From Bacteroidota bacterium (GTDB lineage: Bacteria > Bacteroidota > Bacteroidia > Bacteroidales > UBA4417): a stretch of DNA of 64,000 nt. A program made the translations under genes and the position numbers. The notes beneath the pieces were generated by a model. It was not told the origin of the DNA. It ran no database searches and saw nothing but the letters and a program-made list of their open reading frames with translations. How positions within the stretch are numbered: position 1 is the first letter of the stretch; the number at the start of each line of letters is the position of its first letter. The DNA lies in contig JACAAZ010000001.1 of NCBI GenBank assembly GCA_013376995.1, forward strand, positions 62,001-126,000. The letters are read 5' to 3'. This document shows positions 35,847-44,013 of this stretch, one piece after another.

Positions 35847-38280
35847 CAGCGCGAATCACATCGGCAAATATGCCTGATGCGGTGACATCAGCTCCGGCTC
35901 CGGCGCCCTTAATTACGAGGGGTTGCTGAGAATAACGGTTCGTGTAGAAAAGGACAACATTGTCTTTGCCATAAAGCTGGTAAAGATCGTGATCTTTGCC
36001 TATATGCTGCAGGCCGACTGAAGCTTTGCCATCTTTCAGGCTTGCAACGAATTTAAGTTTGCAATCATTTTTAGCTGCATTGTCGAACAAGGACTTAAAA
36101 TGAGCTTCATGAGTTTCCATTTCCCTGTAAAAATCAGCAACAGAACCGGCAAGGCAGGATTCAGGTAAGAATGAACGGCTCTCAATGTCCTCCATCTCCA
36201 TTTTATATCCCGATTCCCTGGCAAGGATAAGAATCTTGCGCATCACATCAGTGCCGCAAAGATCAATCCTTGGGTCTGGCTCTGCATAGCCTTCATCTTC
36301 AGCCTGCCTGACTATTTTAGCAAATGGAACAGAACCATTGTAGTTGTTAAATACAAAGTTCAGGGTACCTGAAAGTACAGCTTCGATTCGATGCACCTTA
36401 TCACCTGAACGGACCAGGTCATTCAAGGTGTTTATGATTGGAAGGCTGGCCCCAACATTGGTCTCGAACAGGTAAGCTGTATTGTATTCCCTTGCCAGCT
36501 GCTTCAGCTTTTTATAATTCTCATAGGAGGATGAAGAGGCTATCTTATTACAGGCAACGATGGCTACGCTTTTCCTGAGGAGCTTTTCATAAATTTCAGT
36601 AACTTGTTGGTTTGAAGTGATATCAACAAAAATAGGATTTCGCAGGCTCTTCTGATTTATGAAATTTACAAATTCAGTCAATTTCATGTTTTCAGAGCTC
36701 AGGAGTTGTTCTTGCCAGAAATTCAGGTCGATACCATTTTCATTCAGTAACATCCGTCGACTGTTTGCAATGCCTACTATCCTTAATTGCAACCGCATGT
36801 TTTCAAGCAGGAAAGCTTGTTGCAGCCTGAGCTGCTCCATGAAACGGCTGCCGACATTCCCTAATCCAACAATGAAAAGGTTAACCTGCTTGTAAGCTGT
36901 TTCGAAGAATTCTTCATGCAGGACGTTAATAGCCTTTGCCACATCCGCAGTGCTGATAACGGCAGAGATATTCTTTTCAGAAGAACCTTGTGCAATCGCC
37001 CTGATATTTACGCTATTGCGTCCCAGGGCTCCGAACATCTTGCCGCTGATACCGGGATGGTTCTTCATGTTATCCCCAACAAGAGCAACGATTGAAAGGC
37101 CGGTTTCCACATGCAAGGGCTCAACCTTGCTAGTTTCAATTTCAATGGCAAACTCCTCGTCGATAGACTTTTTGGCTGCCTTTACATTAATATCATCAAT
37201 AGCAACACAAATGGAATGTTCAGAAGAGCTTTGTGTAATGAGGATAACATTGATCTTTTTTTCAGCCAATGCCCCGAAAAGCCTGCGGGAGAATCCCGGA
37301 ATACCTACCATGCCGCTGCCTTCCAGGCTGAGGAAAGCCATCTTACCCATACTTGAGATCCCCCTGACTATGTTCTTATCTTCAACAACATTGCTTTCTA
37401 TCAGGGTGCCATAATCACCAGGGGCAAAAGTATTTTTGATCCATACCGGGATATTCTTGCTCATCAAAGGTTGGATAGTAGGAGGATAGATGACTTTTGC
37501 GCCGAAATGCGACAATTCCATGGCTTCTTTATAGGAAATGTATGGAATGACCTTTGCGTTGCTAACAACTCTTGGATCGGCAGTCATCATGCCGCTGACA
37601 TCGGTCCATATTTCCAGCAGGCCTGAATTTGTAGCAGCTGCAAAGATGGAAGCTGTAAAGTCAGAACCTCCTCGTCCGAGGGTAGTTGTAACCCCTTCAG
37701 GATCACTGGCAATAAAGCCGGGGGCAATATAAAGATCAGCAGGATGGTCCATTATAAAACTTAGAATGGATTCACTTGTCAACGCCATATCAGGGGCTGC
37801 AATTCCGTGGTTGGAATTGGTGCGGATCACTTCCCGTGAATCAATCCATACATTAAGAGTTTTCCTTGATTCCAGGGCTGCAGAAATAATGAGAGAAGAC
37901 AACAATTCACCATTGCTTACAATCCCGTCGAGAGATCTGGCAGATAATTCTTTCAGCAAGAATATGGCCTTATAGATGCTTTCCAGCTCATTGCATTTCT
38001 TCTTGACAAGGCTTAGTACTGGACTTTGGTCACCAACAGGCAACAATTCTCTTACTACCTGCAAATGCCTGTTTTCAAATATTTTAAGTTTATCCAGGTA
38101 ACTTTCGTCCTGTTTGGCAGCCTGGTTACCGGCATCTATCAATAAATCTGTTGTCCCGCCAAGAGCTGAGACAACCACAATGGTTCTGTCTTTAATTAAT
38201 GCCTTGGTAACAATATCTATAACTTTGAGAATATTGGCTGAGTTTGCTACCGAAGTGCCTCCAAATTTCAATACTTGCAT
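35836..38280 (-). CDS. thrA: Bifunctional aspartate kinase / homoserine dehydrogenase
   Basis: An 814-residue fusion. The aspartokinase part (about 1-290) opens with VLKFGGTSVANS and has TTLGRGGSDFTA. Two ACT domains (about 315-455; GMVGIPGFSRRLFGAL, HPGISGKMFGALGR) sense threonine. The homoserine dehydrogenase part (about 465-814) has NAD(P) motif VGLGNVGSRFME and the substrate motif LSGTLNFVFNNY with EPDPRIDLCGTDV. It catalyses the first and third steps to threonine. It leads the thrABC operon. No leader peptide or attenuator was recognised upstream, nor a good promoter box. Confidence 0.96.
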   Translation of the reverse strand: MQVLKFGGTSVANSANILKVIDIVTKALIKDRTIVVVSALGGTTDLLIDAGNQAAKQDESYLDKLKIFENRHLQVVRELLPVGDQSPVLSLVKKKCNELESIYKAIFLLKELSARSLDGIVSNGELLSSLIISAALESRKTLNVWIDSREVIRTNSNHGIAAPDMALTSESILSFIMDHPADLYIAPGFIASDPEGVTTTLGRGGSDFTASIFAAATNSGLLEIWTDVSGMMTADPRVVSNAKVIPYISYKEAMELSHFGAKVIYPPTIQPLMSKNIPVWIKNTFAPGDYGTLIESNVVEDKNIVRGISSMGKMAFLSLEGSGMVGIPGFSRRLFGALAEKKINVILITQSSSEHSICVAIDDINVKAAKKSIDEEFAIEIETSKVEPLHVETGLSIVALVGDNMKNHPGISGKMFGALGRNSVNIRAIAQGSSEKNISAVISTADVAKAINVLHEEFFETAYKQVNLFIVGLGNVGSRFMEQLRLQQAFLLENMRLQLRIVGIANSRRMLLNENGIDLNFWQEQLLSSENMKLTEFVNFINQKSLRNPIFVDITSNQQVTEIYEKLLRKSVAIVACNKIASSSSYENYKKLKQLAREYNTAYLFETNVGASLPIINTLNDLVRSGDKVHRIEAVLSGTLNFVFNNYNGSVPFAKIVRQAEDEGYAEPDPRIDLCGTDVMRKILILARESGYKMEMEDIESRSFLPESCLAGSVADFYREMETHEAHFKSLFDNAAKNDCKLKFVASLKDGKASVGLQHIGKDHDLYQLYGKDNVVLFYTNRYSQQPLVIKGAGAGADVTASGIFADVIRAARV

Positions 38281-38441
38281 AGGTAAAAAAGCTTGTTGAT
38301 GAGATAAAGATATGAAAACATTTGTATATGTAGTGTTTCCGCGCCTTTGTAGTATTCATTTTCAGGGCATTTTTGATTTTTCGATTTCAAAAATCCGTAT
38401 TTCCTAAGTTGTTTTTTTCAGCTGCTTTGCTTAATATTAGC

Positions 38442-38449
38442 TACTTTCG
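38442..38449 (+). promoter_or_regulatory. Near-consensus -7 box for ispH
   Basis: TACTTTCG differs from TAnnTTTG at one position. The implied transcript start near 38456 is 13 bases before the ATG at 38469 and would exclude the in-frame start at 38373. Confidence 0.35.
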
Positions 38450-38468
38450 CAATATAATTTTCGATGTT

Positions 38469-39341
38469 ATGATTGTATCTGTTGACCCTGATGCTGGATT
38501 TTGTTTCGGTGTTGAAAATGCCATTGCAATAGCCGAATCAGAACTATCAGCTAATGCCGGACTGAAGTGTTTGGAAGATATTGTCCATAACTCAACTGAA
38601 TTGGGCAGATTGGAGCATGCAGGTTTACAGAAGGTTACGCATAATGATTTGCCGGCATTATCAGGTGAAAAGGTACTGATCCGCGCTCATGGAGAACCAC
38701 CTGATACTTATAAGGTTGCAACGGAGAACCAGGTAAAGATTGTGGATGCAACCTGCCCCATTGTGCTGAAACTCCAGGAACGTATTGGGAAATGCTACCA
38801 GGAGGAGGCTGCAAAGAATATACAGATTGTATTGTTTGGAAAGAAAGGCCACCCCGAAATCCTTGGATTGATGGGACATGCAGGTAACCAAGCCATTATT
38901 GTAGAAAACGAGGATGATCTGGGCCGGATCGATTTCTCGAGGCCTGTCAGGTTATACTCCCAGACTACTATGGATATTGATGCTTACGAAGATCTTGCTG
39001 CCAATATAAGTGCAAGGATGAGTGAGCAGTTTAATGATGATCTTGTTGTTAATAATTCCTATTGCCGGCAGGTTTCCCGCAGGTCGCATACCCTCAGGGT
39101 GTTTGCCTCAAGCTATGATGTATTGATATTTGTGAGCGATGACAAGAGTTCCAACGGAAAGTTTCTCTTCGATGTCTGCAAAAAAGCCAACCCAAAGAGT
39201 TATTTTATAAAGGAACCTAAAGACCTGGATAACAAATGGTTTTCAGCATGCTCTACAGTAGGTGTAACAGGGGCTACTTCTACTCCTTCCTGGTTGATGC
39301 AGAAAGTTGCGGAAACGATTGGGGAAATGGAAGGGAAGTAG
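38469..39341 (+). CDS. ispH: 4-hydroxy-3-methylbut-2-enyl diphosphate reductase
   Basis: A 290-residue iron-sulphur enzyme for the last step of the MEP isoprenoid pathway, making IPP and DMAPP. The three cluster cysteines are in DAGFCFGVENAI, DATCPIV and NSYCRQVSRR. The substrate residues are in VHNSTELG, RAHGEPP, KKGHPE and SSNGK. I start it at 38469 because homologues begin right at this beta strand (MIVSVDPDAGFCFGV) and the upstream in-frame extension is hydrophobic and unlike the family. It is followed by a heptamer-repeat spacer and recF. Confidence 0.94.
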   Translation: MIVSVDPDAGFCFGVENAIAIAESELSANAGLKCLEDIVHNSTELGRLEHAGLQKVTHNDLPALSGEKVLIRAHGEPPDTYKVATENQVKIVDATCPIVLKLQERIGKCYQEEAAKNIQIVLFGKKGHPEILGLMGHAGNQAIIVENEDDLGRIDFSRPVRLYSQTTMDIDAYEDLAANISARMSEQFNDDLVVNNSYCRQVSRRSHTLRVFASSYDVLIFVSDDKSSNGKFLFDVCKKANPKSYFIKEPKDLDNKWFSACSTVGVTGATSTPSWLMQKVAETIGEMEGK

Positions 39342-39345
39342 TTGG

Positions 39346-39429
39346 GAAGCAGTAGACAGGTGGCAGGAAACTGGAAGCCCGCAGACGGAAGTTGGATGAC
39401 AGAAGCCAGGTGCCGGAAGACGGAAGCAA
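39346..39429 (+). repeat. Degenerate 7-bp tandem array, 12 units (GAAGCAG family)
   Basis: Twelve consecutive heptamers, starting GAAGCAG, TAGACAG, GTGGCAG, GAAACTG, GAAGCCC, GCAGACG, GAAGTTG, keep exact 7-base phase through many substitutions. GAAGCAG is the reverse complement of a rotation of TTCCTGC, the unit of the array at 60279-60467, so both belong to one family. The array begins five bases after the ispH stop codon. Confidence 0.6.
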
Positions 39430-39540
39430 GGATGGTTGATAGGTGTTGTCGAAGTGATTCGGCAATTCGGTCCGTCAGCTTTCAGATGATAATTTGGGAA
39501 CGCGGAACTCCAAACGCTGAAATCCATACAGTAAACAACT

Positions 39541-39561
39541 AATAACCAATAACCAATAACT
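39541..39561 (+). repeat. Short 7-bp tandem array (AATAACC, three units)
   Basis: AATAACC, AATAACC, AATAACT directly before recF. The reverse complement GGTTATT is a rotation of the GTTATTG unit found at 45993-46062. Confidence 0.65.
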
Positions 39562-39577
39562 ATTCTTCTACAACGTC

Positions 39578-40687
39578 GTGTTCCTCAAAAAACTGCAAAT
39601 CATAAACTTCAAGAACTATATTCACTCAGAAATAGAATTTTCTGAGAAGATTAACTGTTTTGTCGGGAATAACGGGGTAGGGAAGACCAACCTGCTGGAT
39701 GCAATCTATTATCTTTCTTTCACTAAAAGTTATTTCAATACAATCGATACGCAGAACATCCGGCACCAGGAAGATTTCTTTGCTATACATGGAACTTACC
39801 AGCGGAATGGGGGTTTGCCGGAACAAGTGAGTTGCATTCAAAAATTAGGATACAAGAAGCAATTCAAACTGAACCAGAAGGAATATGAGCGGATGTCGGA
39901 CCACATAGGTGCATTTCCCTGTGTGATGGTTTCGCCTTATGACCGTGACCTTATCAATGAAGGAAGCGATATACGAAGGAAATTCATCGACTCAGTTATT
40001 TCCCAGTTCGACCGTATTTATCTTGATGACCTGATCCGTTACAATCGACTGCTGGAACAAAGAAATACTTTATTAAAGCAATTTGCCGAGAACAGGCATG
40101 TGGATCAGGATCTCCTTTCGCTCATAGATGAGCAAATGTCAGTTCCGGCAGGCAAGATCTTTGAAAAGCGTAAGTCCTTCCTGGGAGGTTTTCTTCCAAT
40201 CTTCAGCCATTATTTTGAGTTTATCAGCGGTGGTAAAGAACTGGTGGATATTCGTTATGATTCAAGGCTTCATGAAGGGAACTACCTTTCAATCGCTTCA
40301 TCAAACCTTGACAGGGATATCTCATCACGGTACTCAACTGTTGGCATACATAAAGATGATCTGCTGTTTGATATTAACGGATACCCGGTTAAAAAATTCG
40401 GATCACAAGGACAGCAGAAATCCTTTGCTGTGGCTTTGAAGCTCGCACAATTTGATTTTACATGCAGCCTTGTGAATTACAAGCCTTTGTTGCTTTTTGA
40501 TGATATATTCGATAAACTTGATCCGGACAGGGTTCAACAGATCATAGACCTGGTAAGTAAAGATAGCTTTGGTCAGGTATTTATAACAGATACCGAACCT
40601 GAGCGCATCCACAGGTCATTCTTTTCTAAGGAAATCAATCATAAAGTATTTGAAATCAATTCAGAATCTATTCAATTCAGGTATTGA
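39578..40687 (+). CDS. recF: DNA replication and repair protein RecF
   Basis: A 369-residue SMC-like ATPase that loads RecA at gaps through RecOR. The Walker A motif is GNNGVGKTNLLDAI (about 31-44), the signature region is FGSQGQQKSFAVALKLAQ, and Walker B is LLLFDDIFDKLD. The start is GTG at 39578, which gives the standard N-terminus FLKKLQIINFKNY. It is followed two bases later by a DUF721 gene, a common pair in this phylum. Confidence 0.95.
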   Translation: MFLKKLQIINFKNYIHSEIEFSEKINCFVGNNGVGKTNLLDAIYYLSFTKSYFNTIDTQNIRHQEDFFAIHGTYQRNGGLPEQVSCIQKLGYKKQFKLNQKEYERMSDHIGAFPCVMVSPYDRDLINEGSDIRRKFIDSVISQFDRIYLDDLIRYNRLLEQRNTLLKQFAENRHVDQDLLSLIDEQMSVPAGKIFEKRKSFLGGFLPIFSHYFEFISGGKELVDIRYDSRLHEGNYLSIASSNLDRDISSRYSTVGIHKDDLLFDINGYPVKKFGSQGQQKSFAVALKLAQFDFTCSLVNYKPLLLFDDIFDKLDPDRVQQIIDLVSKDSFGQVFITDTEPERIHRSFFSKEINHKVFEINSESIQFRY

Positions 40688-40689
40688 TC

Positions 40690-40983
40690 ATGATCAGGCG
40701 CTCTACGGAAATATTGCTGAAGGATGCCATTGAGAAATTTCTCAAGGATTTTCACCTGGAAGATAAATTGAAGGAAACACAGTTGCTCGGTTCCTGGGAG
40801 AAAGTTGCCGGTAAGTTAATTGCCAGGCATACCGAAGAGATCTTTATCAGGGAACAGGTTCTTTATATTAAAGCGGATTCCCCTGCATTAAAGCAGGAAT
40901 TGAATTTTATGCGGACCAAATTACTGACCAAGCTTAACAAAGCTGTCGGAAGCGAGGTGATCAAGGATATTAAGCTTATTTAA
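40690..40983 (+). CDS. DUF721 (DciA-like) protein
   Basis: A 97-residue protein with the DUF721 pattern: LLKDAIEKFLKDFHLEDKLKE, LLGSWEKVAGKLIARHTE and LYIKADSPALKQELNFM. DUF721 is related to DciA, the ancestral loader of the replicative helicase DnaB, and to KH-fold nucleic-acid binders. The in-frame TTG at 40684 overlaps recF, so I prefer the ATG at 40690, two bases after the recF stop. Its 3' end overlaps the convergent FAH-hydrolase gene by eight bases. Confidence 0.9.
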   Translation: MIRRSTEILLKDAIEKFLKDFHLEDKLKETQLLGSWEKVAGKLIARHTEEIFIREQVLYIKADSPALKQELNFMRTKLLTKLNKAVGSEVIKDIKLI

Positions 40984-41587
40984 TCTCGCAGGCCAGCATC
41001 CTTTTACTTTCAAGAAATGCTTCCAGTTTATCTCCAATTTTAACAGGCCCTACTCCTGAAGGAGTTCCCGTAAAAATATAGTCACCGGTCCTGAGTGTGA
41101 CAAACCTGGAAACGTAAGCTATGATAGTTTCAATAGAAAAGATCATATCCTTTGAATTTCCCTGTTGAACAGCAGTTCCATTTAAATCCAGGCTGAAGTT
41201 CAGGTTGTTGAGATCCTTAAAATCGGTTATTGGAATAAATGTGCTGACCGGGGCTGAATAATCGAAAGCTTTGGCCGGCTCCCATGGCAGGCCTTTTTCT
41301 TTTGCTTTTTGCTGAAGGTCACGTGCCGTAAAATCGATTCCTAACGCAACAGCATCAATATAGGTTAAAGCGAATTTTGGGCTTATATGTTTTCCAACCT
41401 TACATACCCGGTAGACGATCTCACATTCATAATGAAGGTCTTTCGTGAAATCGGGGTAATAGAATGGCCTGTTTCGGATGAGCAAGGCAGTGTCAGGTTT
41501 GATGAAAAATACTGGTTCTGTAGGAACAGCATTGTTAAGTTCCTTAGCATGTTCAGAATAATTTCGGCCTATGCAGATGATTTTCAT
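40976..41587 (-). CDS. Fumarylacetoacetate-hydrolase-family protein
   Basis: A 203-residue single-domain FAH protein of the YcgM type. It begins CIGRNYSEHAKELNN, and the metal ligands fall in the HYECEIVYRV (E-x-E) region and GIDFTARDLQQKAK. The signature FTGTPSGVGPVKIGDKL is near the C-terminus. Relatives hydrolyse acylpyruvates or decarboxylate oxaloacetate; the substrate here is not determined. It lies 27 bases downstream of the exonuclease gene on the same strand. Confidence 0.9.
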   Translation of the reverse strand: MKIICIGRNYSEHAKELNNAVPTEPVFFIKPDTALLIRNRPFYYPDFTKDLHYECEIVYRVCKVGKHISPKFALTYIDAVALGIDFTARDLQQKAKEKGLPWEPAKAFDYSAPVSTFIPITDFKDLNNLNFSLDLNGTAVQQGNSKDMIFSIETIIAYVSRFVTLRTGDYIFTGTPSGVGPVKIGDKLEAFLESKRMLACEIK

Positions 41588-41614
41588 TGAATACTGCTGG
41601 TTTTCGGATATGAC

Positions 41615-42424
41615 TTATCCTTTATTAAAGTTCCTTAATTTAATAGCAGTGATCAGTTTCTTAGTAGAAAGCAGGAATTCACCCTTCATCATCCAGTCAT
41701 AATAGGAGGGCTCCATTTTAAAGACTTCTTCGACAGTTTTTCCTTTGTGCTTCCCGAAGTTGAAGACCTCCTGACCTTTAGCATTGAAGATAATTTGTCC
41801 GCCCAGGTCAGCGTTTTTGTTATAAAAAGAAAAGTCATGCAGGGCTTTCACATCATTTACCACAGGTTTACTCACTTTCCCGTCATGATCAACATATTCG
41901 GTATCGGCGTAGCGATCAAGCTGTGATTTGAGGATTTCGTATGTAGCACGGGTATCCGCTTCTGCTGAGTGAGCGTTGATCAATTCCTTGCTGCAATAGA
42001 ATTTATAGGCGGCTTTCAGGGTGCGCTGTTCCATCTTGTGGAAAATATTCTGCACGTCAATGAAGCGCCTGCCCTTCATATCAAATTCAACTCCGGCCCT
42101 AAGAAACTCTTCAACAAGAACAGGAATATCGAACTTAATTGAGTTATACCCGACAAGATCACAGTTTTGCAAATAAGCATTTAGATTTCCTGCAACATCC
42201 TTGAAACCTGGCTTATCTTTTACATCTGCATCGCTGATTCCATGGATTGCAGTGACTTCCGGAGGAATTGGGATTCCAGGGTTCAGAAGATGATGGCGGA
42301 ATTCCTCATGCCCGTCGGGAAGTATCTTAAGGATGGCAATTTCTACTATGCGGTCAGTCGCTATATTCACACCAGTGGTTTCGAGGTCAAAGATGATAAG
42401 CGGGCGGGTTATGTTGATTTCCAT
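41615..42424 (-). CDS. DnaQ-like 3'-5' exonuclease
   Basis: A 269-residue DEDDh exonuclease. ExoI is LIIFDLETTGVN, ExoII is YNSIKFDIPVLVEEFLR and ExoIII has HSAEADTRATYEIL. The C-terminal tail FNFGKHKGKTVEEVFKMEPSYYDWMMK is an ExoX-like accessory segment. It may act as a proofreading subunit of DNA polymerase III or as a stand-alone repair nuclease; the tail favours the latter. It is upstream of the FAH gene and starts at the ATG at 42424. Confidence 0.88.
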   Translation of the reverse strand: MEINITRPLIIFDLETTGVNIATDRIVEIAILKILPDGHEEFRHHLLNPGIPIPPEVTAIHGISDADVKDKPGFKDVAGNLNAYLQNCDLVGYNSIKFDIPVLVEEFLRAGVEFDMKGRRFIDVQNIFHKMEQRTLKAAYKFYCSKELINAHSAEADTRATYEILKSQLDRYADTEYVDHDGKVSKPVVNDVKALHDFSFYNKNADLGGQIIFNAKGQEVFNFGKHKGKTVEEVFKMEPSYYDWMMKGEFLLSTKKLITAIKLRNFNKG

Positions 42425-42550
42425 GAATTGACTGTAATTAAGGATATGTTAGGAGATAGATTTCTGTGTGAATTCTCAGTAAAGATAGGCAATTTGACAG
42501 GATGATCGCCGGGAGTTGAAACAAGAGGATGAACCAAATTCTAAAAGAAA

Positions 42551-42581
42551 ACCGGGCAGGTAATATTTCAACCCACCCGGT
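42551..42581 (-). terminator. Terminator after the E2 gene
   Basis: ACCGGG (42551-42556) pairs with CCCGGT (42576-42581), with an inner GGT/ACC across a small internal loop. On the minus strand it is followed by TTTTCTTTTAG. It lies 36 bases beyond the E2 stop codon. Confidence 0.75.
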
Positions 42582-42616
42582 GTATCCACCATAAACAAAT
42601 CTATATTCTTTTCTGA

Positions 42617-43906
42617 TCAGATTAAAAGGCTTACATCAAAACCTTCCAGCAGTTGCTGCATCCTCTTCAGGAACTGGCCTCCCAATGCGCCATCAACGAT
42701 CCGGTGGTCATATGCGAGTGAAAGCATACATATATGCCTGATAGCAATAACATCACCATCTGAGGTTTCAAGAACCCATGGACGTTTCTTAATCGTGCCT
42801 ATTCCAAGTATGGCAACCTGGGGCTGATTAATGATTGGGGTGCCGGTAAGGCTGTCAAAACTTCCGAAGTTGGTAATTGTAAAAGTACCGCCCTGTATAT
42901 CATCAGGATTAAGTTTATTCTTTCGGGCCCGATCTGCAAGATCATTAACATCCTTTACAATCCCCAACAGGTTCTTTTGATCGGCATTTTTGATCACCGG
43001 AACGATGAGGTTTCCATCGGGTAAAGCTGTTGCCATACCGATATTTACATTCTTACGCTGGATGATCTTATAGCCATCCACAGATGCATTCACATTGGGG
43101 AATTCGCGCAGAGCTTTCGATACTGCTTCGAGGAAAATCGGTGTAAACGTGACCTTCTGTCCTTCCCGTTTCAGGAAGCTATCTTTAACCTTGTCGCGCC
43201 ACCTTACAATATTAGTAACATCAACCTCTATGAAAGAAGTTACGTGCGGTGAAACCTGTTTCGACATGACCATATGGTCAGCAATCAGCTTACGCATCCT
43301 GTCCATATCAAGGACTACATCTCCAATAGAAGAAGTTACAGCAGGTGCCGCTATTTTCTGTGCTGAAACTGTTGCCTGGCTCGCCGTGCTAACAGCCGGG
43401 CTTCCAGCGGTCCTGTTTTTCAGGTAATTCAGGATGTCATCCTTGTTAAGCCTTCCATCTTTGCCTGAACCGGTAACTTTATCCAATTCTGAAAGTGAAA
43501 TATTTTCCTGTTTTGCTATGCTCCTGACAAGCGGTGAGTAAAACCTTCCGGATTCCGAAACACTTGAAGCGGCTGGCATTGTTTCAGCTGGTTTGGATGA
43601 AGCCGGAGCTACTTCGTCAGGTAAAACGGTGGCAGGTGCTTTCTCTGGTTCTGCCGCGCTTTCCCCACCCATATCTATAATAGCTATCACGGTGCCAACT
43701 GGTACAACATCACCTTCATTGAATAAGGTCTGGGTTATGATACCCTCCACGGGCGAAGGTATTTCAGAATCTACCTTATCAGTTGATAAATCTGCAATAG
43801 GTTCGTCTTCAGTTATTGTCTCGCCGGCTTTTTTGAGCCAACGTACGATGGTTGCTTCTATTATACTTTCGCCCAACTTAGGCATTACCAATTCAAATTT
43901 TGCCAT
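42617..43906 (-). CDS. 2-oxo acid dehydrogenase E2 (dihydrolipoyl acyltransferase)
   Basis: A 429-residue E2. It has a lipoyl domain (about 1-76, lipoylated lysine in LSTDKVDSEI), a proline/alanine-rich linker, a peripheral-subunit-binding domain (about 125-165, FYSPLVRSIAKQENISLSELD) and a catalytic acyltransferase domain (about 200-429) with the HxxxD active site in AYDHRIVDGALGG. It moves acyl groups from E1 to CoA. The sequence type and the fused E1 at 54387 suggest a branched-chain or general 2-oxoacid complex. No E3 is in the window. Confidence 0.92.
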   Translation of the reverse strand: MAKFELVMPKLGESIIEATIVRWLKKAGETITEDEPIADLSTDKVDSEIPSPVEGIITQTLFNEGDVVPVGTVIAIIDMGGESAAEPEKAPATVLPDEVAPASSKPAETMPAASSVSESGRFYSPLVRSIAKQENISLSELDKVTGSGKDGRLNKDDILNYLKNRTAGSPAVSTASQATVSAQKIAAPAVTSSIGDVVLDMDRMRKLIADHMVMSKQVSPHVTSFIEVDVTNIVRWRDKVKDSFLKREGQKVTFTPIFLEAVSKALREFPNVNASVDGYKIIQRKNVNIGMATALPDGNLIVPVIKNADQKNLLGIVKDVNDLADRARKNKLNPDDIQGGTFTITNFGSFDSLTGTPIINQPQVAILGIGTIKKRPWVLETSDGDVIAIRHICMLSLAYDHRIVDGALGGQFLKRMQQLLEGFDVSLLI

Positions 43907-44013
43907 AAAGCTATGTCAATCATTAAAATACATAAAAAGAAATCCGGAGTTTTCGTTTAATCCTGATCACCTTATCTTAAACAAATTTCATCTAATTTTG
44001 GTTCAAATGCAAT

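Noticed and set aside
38281-38372. Threonine attenuator or leader peptide before thrA
   Set aside because: No short frame rich in Thr/Ile codons and no alternative hairpins were found on the minus strand.
38373-38468. N-terminal extension of IspH from the upstream in-frame start
   Set aside because: The extra 32 residues are hydrophobic and unlike IspH, and they lie upstream of the likely transcript start.
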